Source: Arthrobacter zhangbolii
Lineage (GTDB): Bacteria > Actinomycetota > Actinomycetes > Actinomycetales > Micrococcaceae
Direction of reading: 5' to 3'
DNA length: 64,000 bases
Assembly (NCBI RefSeq): GCF_022869865.1
Contig: NZ_CP094984.1
Coordinates: 1,922,001-1,986,000, forward strand
The translations under genes and the position numbers were made by a program. This document shows, piece after piece, positions 1-8,610 of the stretch (position 1 is its first letter; the number at the start of each line of letters is the position of its first letter). The notes under the pieces are model-generated. The model did not search any database. It saw only the letters and a list, made by a program, of their open reading frames with translations, and was not told where the DNA came from.

Positions 1-336
1 CCCAGTATCTCGCTGGAGGTCGCCGTGGACACCGTCATCCGGCAGTGGTCCGAGCTGACCGATATGGAAGAGGCATCCCGGCTGCCCGAGACCGGGGAAC
101 CGGAACTGGGGCTGGTCTGGCCAATGTACAAGTGGGTCAAGGGCAAGCACCTGCAGGTCGCCTTGAACGGCACCGAGCTGGCCGCCGGCGACTTTGTGCG
201 CTGGGCCAAGCAGGTGATTGACCTGCTCGACCAGCTGGCCAAGGTGCCGGACCTGCCGCCGGGAATGCGCCGCCGCTTCCTTGACGCCATTGCCCTGGTG
301 CGGCGCGGCGTCGTCGCCTACTCCAACGTGGGCTAA
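1..336 (+). CDS. C-terminal fragment of a Ski2/HelY-like DEAD/DEAH RNA helicase
   Basis: The reading frame is open from the first base and ends at TAA 334-336, giving the last 111 residues of a longer protein. The segment SISLEVAVDTVIRQWSELTD and the following helical run, with a conserved-looking AGDFVRWAKQVIDLLDQL stretch, match the DSHCT domain that closes Ski2/Mtr4-type helicases, called HelY in actinobacteria. In that family this domain supports RNA binding and unwinding; the ATPase core lies upstream of the window. The GTG at 25 is internal, not a start. The amidohydrolase follows after 49 bases on the same strand. Family assignment rests on the C-terminal domain only. Confidence 0.8.
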   Translation, partial: PSISLEVAVDTVIRQWSELTDMEEASRLPETGEPELGLVWPMYKWVKGKHLQVALNGTELAAGDFVRWAKQVIDLLDQLAKVPDLPPGMRRRFLDAIALVRRGVVAYSNVG

Positions 337-385
337 CCACGTTCCGTACGTTTTACCGATAGTTCTACAGAAAACAGGTGAGTCC

Positions 386-2035
386 TTGAACGGCAGTCCC
401 ATCCAGAGCGCCCCCACCCTGACGCTCTACCGCAACGGCTCGGTCTACAGTGCCGCTGACCCTTTCGCCACCGCCATGCTCGTCGATGGCGACACCGTGG
501 CCTGGGTGGGTTCCGAACACGCCGCCACCTCCATCCAGGACAGCAGGATGGAGGTGGTGGACCTGCACGGTGCGCTGGTGGCCCCGGGCTTCGTGGATGC
601 ACACGTCCACACCACCGAACTCGGCATGTCCCTGGAAACGCTGGACCTCAGCGGCTGCAGCTCCCTGGCGGACCTGCTCGGGCGGGTCAGCAGCTACGCG
701 AAGGGGACCGCGGGACCGATCCTTGGTTCCGGATGGGATGAATCGTCCTGGCCCGAGCGCCGGGTCCCCACCGCCGCCGAACTGGATGCGGCCTCCGGCA
801 ACCGTCCGGTGTACCTCTCCCGCACCGATGTCCACTGCGCGGTGGTTTCCGGCACCCTTGCAGCCGACATGCAGCTCCACGAATATGACGGGTGGGACAA
901 CGGCTTTGTGGTGCGGGCCGCGCACGAAGCGGCCCGTACCGTCTCCCGCGCCATTGACCCGGACCAGCGTGCGGTCTTCCAGCAGGCAGCCCTGAGGCAT
1001 GCCGCTTCCCGCGGCATAGTGGCCGTGACGGAAATGGCGGCCCCGCACATTGCGCCTCCCGAGGACCTGCGCCGGCTCCTCGGACTGGACGGCGCCCTTC
1101 CGGAGACTCCGCTGCCGCAGGTACTGCCGTACTGGGGCCAGCTGGTGGAAACGGAGGCGGAGGTAGCCGGGCTGCTGGACTTCTTTGAGGGCAGGCTGCT
1201 CGGTCTGGCAGGAGACCTGAACATAGACGGTTCCATCGGCGCCAGGACGGCAGCCCTGCGTGAGCCTTACACCGACGAACCCGGCGGCACCGGAACCCTG
1301 TACCTGACCCCGGAACAGGTAGGCCGGCATCTGGAGCTGATGACCCGGGCAGGGCTGCAGGGCGGCTTCCACGTCATTGGCGACGCGGGCATGGATGTTG
1401 CCCTGGCCGGGCTGCAGCTGGCAGCCGACGCGGTGGGTGAGGCAGCCATCCGTGCCGCCCACCACCGGCTCGAGCATGCCGAAATGACCGACGATGCGGC
1501 TATTGCCGGGCTCCTCCGCTTCGGAGTGGGCGTAAGCCTGCAACCGGGCTTTGACGCTGCCTGGGGCAACCCGGGCGGGCTGTACGAACAGCGGCTGGGG
1601 GAGAGGAGCCGGCAGATGAACCGGATGGCGTCGCTGCTCTCCTCCGGGGTCCCCGTGGCCCTGGGCTCGGACACACCCGTCCTGGCCGTGGATCCCTGGG
1701 CCGGGGTCCGGGCAGCCGTCTTCCACTCGAACCCCAAGGAACGGGTTTCCGCACGGGCCGCATTTATCGGACACACCCGGGCAGGCTGGCGGGCGGCAGG
1801 TGAGAGCAATTTCATGCTCGGCCAGCTGGCCCCGGGCGCGCCGGCGTCCTTTGCCGTCTGGGAGGTGCAGGAGCTTATGGTGCAAACCCCGGATGCCAAC
1901 GTGTCGGCCTGGAGTACGGACCCGAGGGCCGGTACGCCGCTGCTCCCGGCGCTGGATACCGGTGATGAACCGCGCTGCCTGCAGACCGTTCATAACGGCA
2001 TAGAGCTGTACCGCGCATCGGAACTCGCCGGGTAG
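386..2035 (+). CDS. YtcJ-like amidohydrolase (amidohydrolase 3 family)
   Basis: 549-residue metal-dependent hydrolase. The TTG at 386 is chosen because an AGGTGAG ribosome-binding site lies at 376-382; the frame stays open upstream but that part overlaps the helicase in another frame. Visible motifs are the HxH metal pair (HVH, residues 73-75, after APGFVDA), FHVIGDAGMD, HRLEHAEM and LGSDTPV, in the order usual for the amidohydrolase superfamily YtcJ branch. Substrates of this branch are mostly unknown (amides, imides, cyclic ureas), so no reaction is assigned. It is predicted cytoplasmic, with no signal peptide. About 515 noncoding bases follow it. Confidence 0.85.
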   Translation: MNGSPIQSAPTLTLYRNGSVYSAADPFATAMLVDGDTVAWVGSEHAATSIQDSRMEVVDLHGALVAPGFVDAHVHTTELGMSLETLDLSGCSSLADLLGRVSSYAKGTAGPILGSGWDESSWPERRVPTAAELDAASGNRPVYLSRTDVHCAVVSGTLAADMQLHEYDGWDNGFVVRAAHEAARTVSRAIDPDQRAVFQQAALRHAASRGIVAVTEMAAPHIAPPEDLRRLLGLDGALPETPLPQVLPYWGQLVETEAEVAGLLDFFEGRLLGLAGDLNIDGSIGARTAALREPYTDEPGGTGTLYLTPEQVGRHLELMTRAGLQGGFHVIGDAGMDVALAGLQLAADAVGEAAIRAAHHRLEHAEMTDDAAIAGLLRFGVGVSLQPGFDAAWGNPGGLYEQRLGERSRQMNRMASLLSSGVPVALGSDTPVLAVDPWAGVRAAVFHSNPKERVSARAAFIGHTRAGWRAAGESNFMLGQLAPGAPASFAVWEVQELMVQTPDANVSAWSTDPRAGTPLLPALDTGDEPRCLQTVHNGIELYRASELAG

Positions 2036-2550
2036 CTGGCAGCCCGGCAAAAATGCCAACCAATCCATGCACCGCGGAATGCCGCTCTGACCTGCGACAA
2101 TACGGAAAACCCCTAGTCAGCAGCCTTATTGACAGTTGAGGGTCAGCACGTAGGCTATGAGAACCGCAGTCGGGACCGTCCGTTTCGAAGGCGCACAGAG
2201 GCCTTGTCCGGCTACACCCGGCCGTCGTTTTTGTGCTGCTCAGATCGGCCGTGACCGTGCTGCAAGGGCCGCGATACAACGCGCCGGGGTTTCGCGTACG
2301 CCGCAGGCCGCCGGTCTCCGGGTCCAGTATTAGCGCACTCGGGTGGGTTCAACCGTCAGTAGAAAACAGGCCCGGCATTCAGCCGGTACTGGCCCGAAGA
2401 CGGCTGAACCCGCCCGGATGTGTGCGCCTCCGCAGCTGCCGGCCGGAAGAACACCAACACGCACTCCCATATACTGGGTACTCTGCCGGGGGAGAGATCC
2501 CCGTGCCGGCCGCGAACAGCGGCGGCGTGCGTCCACGAAAGGCTTAGCGA
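2036..2550. other. Noncoding stretch with a promoter and a large dyad; candidate small RNA or long leader
   Basis: No convincing coding sequence lies here. A good promoter (TTGACA 2129-2134, 16 bases, TAGGCT 2151-2156) would start transcription near 2163. A small CCGG/CCGG hairpin at 2208-2221 is followed by five T at 2228-2232, so a transcript of about 70 nt is possible. Further on, an 18-nt arm at 2340-2357 pairs with 2399-2416 with one G-U pair and one mismatch, and the 41-nt loop holds a second stem (CCGGC/GCCGG). GGGG/CCCC near 2490-2503 forms another small stem. It may be a structured RNA, or a long leader of the mannosyltransferase gene. Confidence 0.5.
2129..2156 (+). promoter_or_regulatory. 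Predicted sigma-70 type promoter
   Basis: TTGACA at 2129-2134 is a perfect -35 hexamer and TAGGCT at 2151-2156 fits the actinobacterial TANNNT -10, with a 16-base spacer. The next gene begins 388 bases past the likely start site, so this may serve a short RNA or give the downstream gene a long leader. Confidence 0.6.
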
Positions 2551-3279
2551 GTGCGTGTCCTGACCATCATCCCTACTTACAACGAGATCGAGTCGCTGCC
2601 CAAAACGCTCACGCGTCTGCGGAACGCCGTCCCCGACTCGGATGTATTGATTGCGGACGATAACAGCCCGGATGGTACCGGCGCCTACGCAGACGAAATC
2701 GCCGCCAAGGACCCCCAGGTGCATGTGCTGCACCGCCGGGGCAAGGAAGGTCTTGGCGCTGCCTACATCGCCGGCTTCCGGTGGGGCCTGGAGCGCGGTT
2801 ACGACATCCTTGTAGAGATGGATGCGGACGGTTCGCACCGTCCCGAAGAACTGCCGCGCCTGCTGGAGGCGTCCAAGGCCGGCTCGGACCTGGTGATCGG
2901 TTCGCGCTGGGTACCCGGTGGCTCCGTAGTGAACTGGCCGCTTCGCCGGAAGCTTCTCTCCCGGGCCGGGAGCACCTATTCCCGCCTGATGCTCGGCATC
3001 TCGGTGCGGGACATCACCGCGGGCTACCGCGCCTTCCGACGCGGCACCCTGGAGCAGCTGGACCTCGGAGCCGTTGAGTCCGTTGGCTACGGCTTCCAGG
3101 TGGATATGACGTTCCGGGTGGCCCGGATGGGGCTGCGGATTACCGAGGTGCCCATCACGTTTGTCGAGCGTGAATTCGGTGCCTCCAAGATGAGCGGCAA
3201 CATTGTGTTCGAAGCCATCGCCAACGTCACCCGCTGGGGCCTGTCGGCACGCTGGAAGAAGCTCACCGGCCGCGGCTAG
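2551..3279 (+). CDS. Polyprenol-phosphate mannosyltransferase (Ppm1/DPM1-like GT2)
   Basis: 242-residue GT-A glycosyltransferase, GTG start with AAAGG upstream. Family 2 features include the N-terminal [10 protein letters not shown], the nucleotide-binding acidic pair in [11 protein letters not shown] (about residues 35-44) and the DAD metal-binding motif at 91-93 followed by GSHRP. DPM1/Ppm1-type enzymes move mannose from GDP-mannose to polyprenol phosphate at the membrane, supplying lipid-linked mannose for glycan and glycoprotein synthesis. There are no membrane segments and no fused apolipoprotein N-acyltransferase domain, unlike the mycobacterial two-domain form. The gene ends at a hairpin shared with convergent rbpA. 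Confidence 0.88.
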   Translation: MRVLTIIPTYNEIESLPKTLTRLRNAVPDSDVLIADDNSPDGTGAYADEIAAKDPQVHVLHRRGKEGLGAAYIAGFRWGLERGYDILVEMDADGSHRPEELPRLLEASKAGSDLVIGSRWVPGGSVVNWPLRRKLLSRAGSTYSRLMLGISVRDITAGYRAFRRGTLEQLDLGAVESVGYGFQVDMTFRVARMGLRITEVPITFVEREFGASKMSGNIVFEAIANVTRWGLSARWKKLTGRG

Positions 3280-3295
3280 GATTCCGGGCACAAAA

Positions 3296-3332
3296 AAGCA
3301 GGGCGGCTGCCGTTACGGCAGCCGCCCTGCTT
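3296..3332. terminator. Terminator between convergent mannosyltransferase gene and rbpA
   Basis: A perfect 15-bp stem (3298-3312 with 3316-3330) has a TTA loop. The A run at 3292-3297 gives a U tract on the minus strand, so it is a strong terminator for rbpA. The plus-strand tail (TTGTGTCTT) is weaker but may also stop the mannosyltransferase transcript. Confidence 0.9.
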
Positions 3333-3378
3333 GTGTCTTCAGTGGCGCCGGGCCGAGGCCCGTGCGGATGCAGGAAGA

Positions 3379-3726
3379 CTAGGCGCTGGTGCGCTCTCCG
3401 CGGCGTTCGCGCAGAAGCGTCAGGCGGTCCTGGAGGATCTGCTCGAGTTCCTCGATGCTGCGGCGTTCCAGCAACATGTCCCAGTGCGTACGCACCGGCT
3501 TGTCGTTGCTGGTGTCCGGCTTCTCACCGTCTACCAGAAGCGCTTCCTTGCCGGTCTTGGAAATCCAGACCGGGGGAATGTCCGCTTCGGCAGCGAAAGT
3601 TACGAAAACACGCTCGCCGTCCTCACAGCGGTATTCCACCCGCTGGCGGGGAGCCGGCTCTACGCCGGATTCTGTCTCCATGCTCTGCGCGCCCAGGCGC
3701 ATACCCCGCAGGCTACGATCGCTCAT
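3379..3726 (-). CDS. rbpA: RNA polymerase-binding protein RbpA
   Basis: 115-residue actinobacterial transcription factor. It shows the N-terminal tail MSDRSLRGMRLG, a central beta core from APRQRVEY, and the C-terminal sigma-interaction segment THWDMLLERRSIEELE, which is almost unchanged across the family. RbpA stabilises RNA polymerase holoenzyme and open complexes with the principal sigma factor. The core has a single cysteine (EYRCEDGE), so it lacks the cysteine set of zinc-binding RbpA forms and resembles the mycobacterial non-zinc type. The start has a GAGGG ribosome site. A hairpin follows its stop. Confidence 0.95.
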   Translation of the reverse strand: MSDRSLRGMRLGAQSMETESGVEPAPRQRVEYRCEDGERVFVTFAAEADIPPVWISKTGKEALLVDGEKPDTSNDKPVRTHWDMLLERRSIEELEQILQDRLTLLRERRGERTSA

Positions 3727-3962
3727 CTTTTCTCCCTCATCAATACGCTGGATCCGCTGGCGGACCCTCTGTCATGCCGGTGCCGTCGCCCTGTCGTCCC
3801 CGGTAGGCATCCGGCCGGCCACCCCTGGCCGCCTGTTGTTGCACTTGGAACAACGCCGGCGACGCCGTCGCTGTTCCCGCGTCCTGCCGCGTTTAGCGGC
3901 TACTGCCCGGCAAACAGTCAATTATACCGGCTGCAGGCCGGCACCGGATACCACAGGGCGGT

Positions 3963-4925
3963 CTAGGCCTTCGGATCCGCGGACGGGCCGGTCCCGTTCT
4001 GCGCCGGCACATTGCCGTTCGCGGAATGCTGCTTGGGGTCGGGTACAAAGTCGCCCAGCGCACTGCCAACACCCTTCAGTGCCTCACCGAGTTCACTGGG
4101 AATGATCCACACCTTATTCGAGCTGCCTTCGGCGAGCTTGGGCAGGGTCTGCAGGTACTGGTAGGCGAGCAGCTTCTGGTCCGGGTTCCCCTTGTGGATG
4201 GCACCGAAAACCTTCGCAATGGCCTGGGCCTCGCCGTCGGCACGCAGGATTGCTGCCTTCGCGTCACCTTCAGCAGCAAGGATGGCCGCCTGCCGGCGTC
4301 CTTCGGCGGTCAGGATCTGCGATTGTTTGGAGCCCTCGGCCGTCAGGACGGTGGCGCGGCGTTCCCGCTCGGCACGCATCTGCTTTTCCATCGAATCCTG
4401 GATGGTCAGCGGGGGAGCGATGGTCTTCAGTTCCACCCGGGACACACGGATGCCCCAGCGGCCGGTGGCTTCATCCAGCACGCCGCGGAGCTGGCCGTTG
4501 ATCTGGTCGCGGGACGTCAGCGCCTCTTCCAGGTTCAGGCCGCCCACCACGTTTCGCAGGGTGGTGATGGTCAGCTGCTCCACACCCTGGATGTAGTTGG
4601 CAATCTCATAGGTGGCTGCACGGGCATCGGTGACCTGGAAGTACACCACCGTGTCGATGGAGACAACCAGGCTGTCCTCGGTGATGACCTGCTGCGGCGG
4701 GAAGGACACCACCTGTTCGCGCAGGTCCAGCAGCGGCAGCATGCGGTCTACGAAAGGAATCAGGATGGTCAGGCCCGGGGTCAGGGTCCGCTGGTACTTG
4801 CCGAGGCGTTCCACTACTCCGGCCCGCGCCTGCGGAACGATCTTGACGGCCTTGACCAGGACCACCAGGACAAAAATCACCAGGACGGCTAGTACTACTA
4901 TCAGGACGGCTGTTCCCGTTCCCAT
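3963..4925 (-). CDS. SPFH/band-7 (stomatin-like) membrane protein
   Basis: 320 residues with one N-terminal membrane helix (about residues 5-27), then the band-7/SPFH domain starting at VKIVPQARAGVVERLGKYQ. A charged coiled-coil stretch rich in E, R and A follows (about 190-245), then a polar tail. Such proteins oligomerise at the inner membrane and organise membrane domains or proteases. The start has a GAGGGGG site. The NfeD-like gene lies 79 bases upstream on the same strand; SPFH and NfeD partners are commonly co-transcribed and interact, so these two probably form one unit. Confidence 0.92.
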   Translation of the reverse strand: MGTGTAVLIVVLAVLVIFVLVVLVKAVKIVPQARAGVVERLGKYQRTLTPGLTILIPFVDRMLPLLDLREQVVSFPPQQVITEDSLVVSIDTVVYFQVTDARAATYEIANYIQGVEQLTITTLRNVVGGLNLEEALTSRDQINGQLRGVLDEATGRWGIRVSRVELKTIAPPLTIQDSMEKQMRAERERRATVLTAEGSKQSQILTAEGRRQAAILAAEGDAKAAILRADGEAQAIAKVFGAIHKGNPDQKLLAYQYLQTLPKLAEGSSNKVWIIPSELGEALKGVGSALGDFVPDPKQHSANGNVPAQNGTGPSADPKA

Positions 4926-5004
4926 GTTCCCCCTCGGGTTTGCGCGGGATCCGCGGATCCTGCTCTGTTGTCTCCGGTGCGGCGGCGCCGTCCCGGCTGT
5001 AGTC

Positions 5005-5511
5005 TCAGCGTGCTTCGTTTTGGTTCGGAGCCGGATGCTCCGCGGGGCTGCCGCTGTGCGGCGCTTCCACGACGGCGGTGGCGCCGTCTATCCGGGCAAC
5101 GCTGACCTGCACGCCGGCCGGCAGCACGGTGGAATCGGCGCTGCGTGCAGACCAGGTCTCTCCGCCGAGCTTGACCGTTCCCGCCGTGCCGGACACGGGC
5201 TCCAGGGTCAGTGCGGGAGCACCCAGCAGCCGGTCGATGTTCGACAGCTGGTCCTTGGTGCTGTGCCTCAGGTGCTTCAGGGCCAGCGGCCGCACCACGC
5301 CGATCATCAGCACCGAGACCAGCGCGAAGATCACCACCTGCAGGAAAAGCGGTGCGGCGAAGAGGGAGGCGATCATGGCCGCCAGCGCACCGACTGACAA
5401 CATCCCGAAGAACAGGTCCAGGGTGAGTGCTTCAACAGCTGCAAAGCCCAGGAAGAGCACCAGCCAGAGCGCCCAGCCGTAGCTGAGCATCCATTCGAAA
5501 ACGTCCTGCAT
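5005..5511 (-). CDS. NfeD-like membrane protein
   Basis: 168 residues. Hydrophobic segments near residues 13-33, 35-55 and 58-78 form the membrane part, followed by a small beta-rich C-terminal domain (PALTLEPVSGTAGTVKLGGE to VSVARIDGATAVVE) typical of the NfeD OB fold. NfeD proteins pair with stomatin-like SPFH proteins, here encoded directly downstream. The start is ATG with a GAGGGG site. This is the short NfeD form; the serine-protease domain of long NfeD proteins is absent. Confidence 0.88.
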   Translation of the reverse strand: MQDVFEWMLSYGWALWLVLFLGFAAVEALTLDLFFGMLSVGALAAMIASLFAAPLFLQVVIFALVSVLMIGVVRPLALKHLRHSTKDQLSNIDRLLGAPALTLEPVSGTAGTVKLGGETWSARSADSTVLPAGVQVSVARIDGATAVVEAPHSGSPAEHPAPNQNEAR

Positions 5512-5667
5512 CGTGTGATCCCCTCGGTTCCCCGGTCCGCCGCCTGTGGTGCTGATGTTGGGCGCCGGTCTCCGGTATCTTGCGGGCGTATGCGTTCATT
5601 CTGCCTGAATTTCCGCCGCAGACCTAGGGCCCGGGGCACCGGATGGATAACGTTTGTAAAGGCGTGC

Positions 5668-6504
5668 CTATTCCGCCCGGAACAGCTGCAGGGTGAACGA
5701 GGCGGTCACCTGCATCGGATCCGGCAGTGTTGCAACCGCAGCGCGGAGGGCTGCCTCGTCCAGATGCCGGGCCGAAGGGCCCATGAGTGCCACGTTCCGA
5801 ATATCGGAGGAAGAAAGCTGCATCGGATACGTGCAGGTGCCGGTATACACGGGGGTGAATCCCGGCGCGACGGCCGCAGCGACATCGCCTTCCTTGTTGC
5901 CGGCGATATCCAGCATCCCGGCCGCACCGCGGATTTCCTGCAGATGCTCGGGGCGGGGCGTCACCACAGCCAGGAGCCCGCCCGGCGTAAGCACCCGACG
6001 GAATTCGGCGGGGTTCCGCGGGGCGAAGACATTGAGCACCACGTCCACCGACGCGTCCGGCAGCGGCAGCCGCCGCCACACATCCCAGGCTAGGCAGTAC
6101 GTGCCGGGCAGCGCGCGGGCTGCCCGCCGCAGCGCGTACTTGGAGATATCCAGTGCCACCGCTGTTGCGGAGGGAAGGGCCGCGAGCACCTCAGCAAGGT
6201 AGTAGCCGGTGCCTGCGCCGGCGTCGAGCACCACTGCCTGTCCCGGCGCCGATTCCGCGGCCAGCCGGGCGAGTTCGGCTGCCAGCGGACGGTAATGCCC
6301 GGCGGCCAGGAAATCGGTGCGGGCTGCCACCATAGCGGCGGTATCGGCCTGGAATTTCGTGCCGCTGCCGGTGAGCAGATTGAAATACCCCTGCTTCGCG
6401 GCGTCGTACCGGTGTCCGGCAGGGCAGGTCAGTGTTGTGCGGGCAGAATCCGGTTCGAGCCTGCCGCCGCAGACCGGGCAGGCGAGGGGCGGCAGGGGAG
6501 GCAT
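5668..6504 (-). CDS. rlmA: 23S rRNA (guanine-N1)-methyltransferase, RlmA family
   Basis: 278 residues. An N-terminal zinc finger (Cys9, Cys12, Cys27, His31 in CPVCGG and TCPAGH) is followed by a class I SAM-binding fold with VLDAGAGTGYYLAE. RlmA enzymes methylate N1 of a guanine in helix 35 of 23S rRNA: G745 in the Gram-negative type, G748 in the Gram-positive TlrB type. The G748 type is more likely here from lineage alone. The start looks leaderless: TAGGAT on the minus strand (6511-6516) ends six bases before ATG. It diverges from the S9 peptidase gene across 57 bases. Confidence 0.9.
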   Translation of the reverse strand: MPPLPPLACPVCGGRLEPDSARTTLTCPAGHRYDAAKQGYFNLLTGSGTKFQADTAAMVAARTDFLAAGHYRPLAAELARLAAESAPGQAVVLDAGAGTGYYLAEVLAALPSATAVALDISKYALRRAARALPGTYCLAWDVWRRLPLPDASVDVVLNVFAPRNPAEFRRVLTPGGLLAVVTPRPEHLQEIRGAAGMLDIAGNKEGDVAAAVAPGFTPVYTGTCTYPMQLSSSDIRNVALMGPSARHLDEAALRAAVATLPDPMQVTASFTLQLFRAE

Positions 6505-6510
6505 ATGTCC

Positions 6511-6516
6511 ATCCTA
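6511..6516 (-). promoter_or_regulatory. -10 element of rlmA (leaderless start)
   Basis: TAGGAT on the minus strand lies six bases before the rlmA ATG, with no ribosome-binding site between them. Confidence 0.6.
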
Positions 6517-6525
6517 AGGCGGCAG

Positions 6526-6554
6526 TTGGCCGGGAAGCCGGTGATGATTAGGCT
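6526..6554 (+). promoter_or_regulatory. Promoter of the S9 peptidase gene, leaderless start
   Basis: TTGGCC (6526-6531), a 17-base spacer and TAGGCT (6549-6554) put transcription start at about 6562, exactly at the GTG chosen as start codon. There is no ribosome-binding site before it. Confidence 0.7.
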
Positions 6555-6561
6555 TCGAAGC

Positions 6562-8607
6562 GTGAATCCATGTGACCTGCCTCTCCTCAATTCCCTTTCC
6601 GCCCCCGCCGTGCATCCCGACGCCCTGCACTGCGTCGTGTCGGTGACCCGCCCCGATTTTGCCTCCGACGCCTACACCGGACAGTTGTGGCGGGTTCCCA
6701 TGGCAGGGGCCGGCCAGCCCCGCCGGCTCACCCGCGGCTTCCGGGACACCATGCCAAAGTACAGTCCCGACGGCGCCTCCCTCGGCTTCCTGCGCGCCGG
6801 GGCGGGGGAGCCGCCCCAGTTGTTTGTGCTGGGTGCCGGCAGCGGCGAACCCGTCCGGGTCACGGATGCGAAGCTGGGCGTAAGCTGGTTCTCCTTCTCG
6901 CCGGACGGGCAGCAGGTGGTTTTCTCCGCGCGTGTGCCCGAGGAAGGCCGGTACGGCACCGTCAAGGGCGTTCCCGCCGCTGCAGAGGACCCCCGCCTGA
7001 TCACCACGCTGAAGTACCGGATGAACGGGACGGGATACACGGGGGACAAACCCACGCAGGTTTTCCTGCTGGACCTGCCGGACCTGGATGCCGAGCCGTA
7101 TGTTGAACCCCGGGGACGCGCGGCGGCCGGACCCGAGGCCCGCCCGGATTCCGGCGGCGTACCTGCGGCTCGGCAGCTCACCACTGCACCGGCCGATCAC
7201 CTGCAGCCGGTTTTCTCCGCAGACGGGACCCGCATCCTCTACACCCGGGAGCAGGATGACACCACGCTGGTCAGCGACGTTTACAGCATCACGACCGACG
7301 GTACCGGGCTGCGCAAGCTGACCAACCCGGGCGGCCGGACGCCGTTGTCCGTTTCGGATCCGGTGGAAAGCACCAACGGGGCCTGGCTGTTCTACCTCGG
7401 CCAGGAGCTCGCGGAAAGCGGCACGGACTTCGTGGCGCGCAATACTGCCCTGTATGCCGCGCCGACCGCAGATCCGGCCGCCGTCCGGAGGCTCACGGAT
7501 CCGGAACACACGGACCTTGCCGAAGGCACCGTCCTTGCCCACCGCGGCGCCGAGGCACTGGTCTTCAACCGGCACCGCGGCACGGGTGAACTCCTGTCCG
7601 TGGATCCGCGGGGTGGTGTTCAGACGCTGGTCTCGGGGCCCCGGGTGGTTACCGCCGCCGGGTCCGCGGACGGCACCGTGGTGGTGAGCTACACGGACAC
7701 GGGCACTGCAGGGGACCTCGCCGTCGTCGAGGAAGGCGGCCTGCGGAGCGTCACGGATTTCTCCGCCGCCCTGCGGGAAAAGTGCCCGGTATCAGCACCC
7801 GTGGAAGAGACGCATTCCTCCGCGGACGGCTATCCGGTCCACGGCTGGCTGGCACTGCCCGACGGCCCCGGCCCGCATCCGGTGCTGCTCAACATCCACG
7901 GGGGCCCCTTTGCCCAGTACGGCTGGGGATACTTCGATGAGACCCGGATCTACACCCGCGCAGGCTATGCGGTGCTCATGTGCAATCCGCGCGGATCCGC
8001 CGGATACGGGCAGGAACACGGCAGGGCCATCAAGGGCGCCATGGGAACCCATGACCTCGCCGATGTCCTGGCGTATGTTGACGGCGCCCTGGCCACCCAC
8101 CCCGAACTGGACAGCAGCCGGCTGGGAATCATGGGGGGATCCTACGGCGGATACCTCACCGCGTGGACTATTGCCCACGATCACCGGTTCACGGCTGCCG
8201 TGGTGGAACGCGGCTTCCTGGACCCGCTCTCCTTCGTCGGGTCCGCCGACATTGGCTGGTTCTTCAGTGCCGGGTACACCGGCACTGACCAGGCCGGCGT
8301 GCTGGCTCAGAGCCCGATGGCGTGTGTGGAGTCCGTCCGGACACCCACCTTTGTGGTGCATTCCGAAGATGACCTGCGCTGCCCGGTGGAGCAGGCCCAG
8401 CGCTATTACACTGCCCTGAAACTCGGGGGCGTGCCCACGCAGATGCTGCTTTTCCCGGGGGAGAACCACGAACTCTCACGCAGCGGCACGCCATGGCACC
8501 GCCGGCAGCGCTTCGAGCACCTGCTGAACTGGTGGGCGCGATGGCTTCCGACCGCGCAGAACCCCGCTCCGGACGAAGCCCGGGAAACGGAGGCCGCCCC
8601 TGTTTAG
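6562..8607 (+). CDS. Prolyl oligopeptidase-family (S9) serine peptidase
   Basis: 681 residues. The N-terminal two thirds contain beta-propeller-like repeats (for example YSPDGASLGFL, FSPDGQQVVFSA, FSADGTRILYT), which gate access in S9 peptidases. The C-terminal alpha/beta hydrolase domain carries Ser527 in GGSYGG, Asp604 in SEDDLRCP and His636 in GENHE, a complete triad. The closest type is acylaminoacyl-peptidase/DPP-like S9C. No signal peptide is seen, so it is likely cytoplasmic and acts on short peptides. GTG 6562 is preferred over GTG 6541 and ATG 6544 because the -10 TAGGCT sits seven bases before it. It ends three bases before the convergent peptide deformylase gene. Confidence 0.9.
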   Translation: MNPCDLPLLNSLSAPAVHPDALHCVVSVTRPDFASDAYTGQLWRVPMAGAGQPRRLTRGFRDTMPKYSPDGASLGFLRAGAGEPPQLFVLGAGSGEPVRVTDAKLGVSWFSFSPDGQQVVFSARVPEEGRYGTVKGVPAAAEDPRLITTLKYRMNGTGYTGDKPTQVFLLDLPDLDAEPYVEPRGRAAAGPEARPDSGGVPAARQLTTAPADHLQPVFSADGTRILYTREQDDTTLVSDVYSITTDGTGLRKLTNPGGRTPLSVSDPVESTNGAWLFYLGQELAESGTDFVARNTALYAAPTADPAAVRRLTDPEHTDLAEGTVLAHRGAEALVFNRHRGTGELLSVDPRGGVQTLVSGPRVVTAAGSADGTVVVSYTDTGTAGDLAVVEEGGLRSVTDFSAALREKCPVSAPVEETHSSADGYPVHGWLALPDGPGPHPVLLNIHGGPFAQYGWGYFDETRIYTRAGYAVLMCNPRGSAGYGQEHGRAIKGAMGTHDLADVLAYVDGALATHPELDSSRLGIMGGSYGGYLTAWTIAHDHRFTAAVVERGFLDPLSFVGSADIGWFFSAGYTGTDQAGVLAQSPMACVESVRTPTFVVHSEDDLRCPVEQAQRYYTALKLGGVPTQMLLFPGENHELSRSGTPWHRRQRFEHLLNWWARWLPTAQNPAPDEARETEAAPV

Positions 8608-8610
8608 GGG

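Noticed and set aside
365-2068. 567-residue minus-strand frame over the amidohydrolase
   Set aside because: The plus-strand amidohydrolase has complete motifs; the opposite frame has none.
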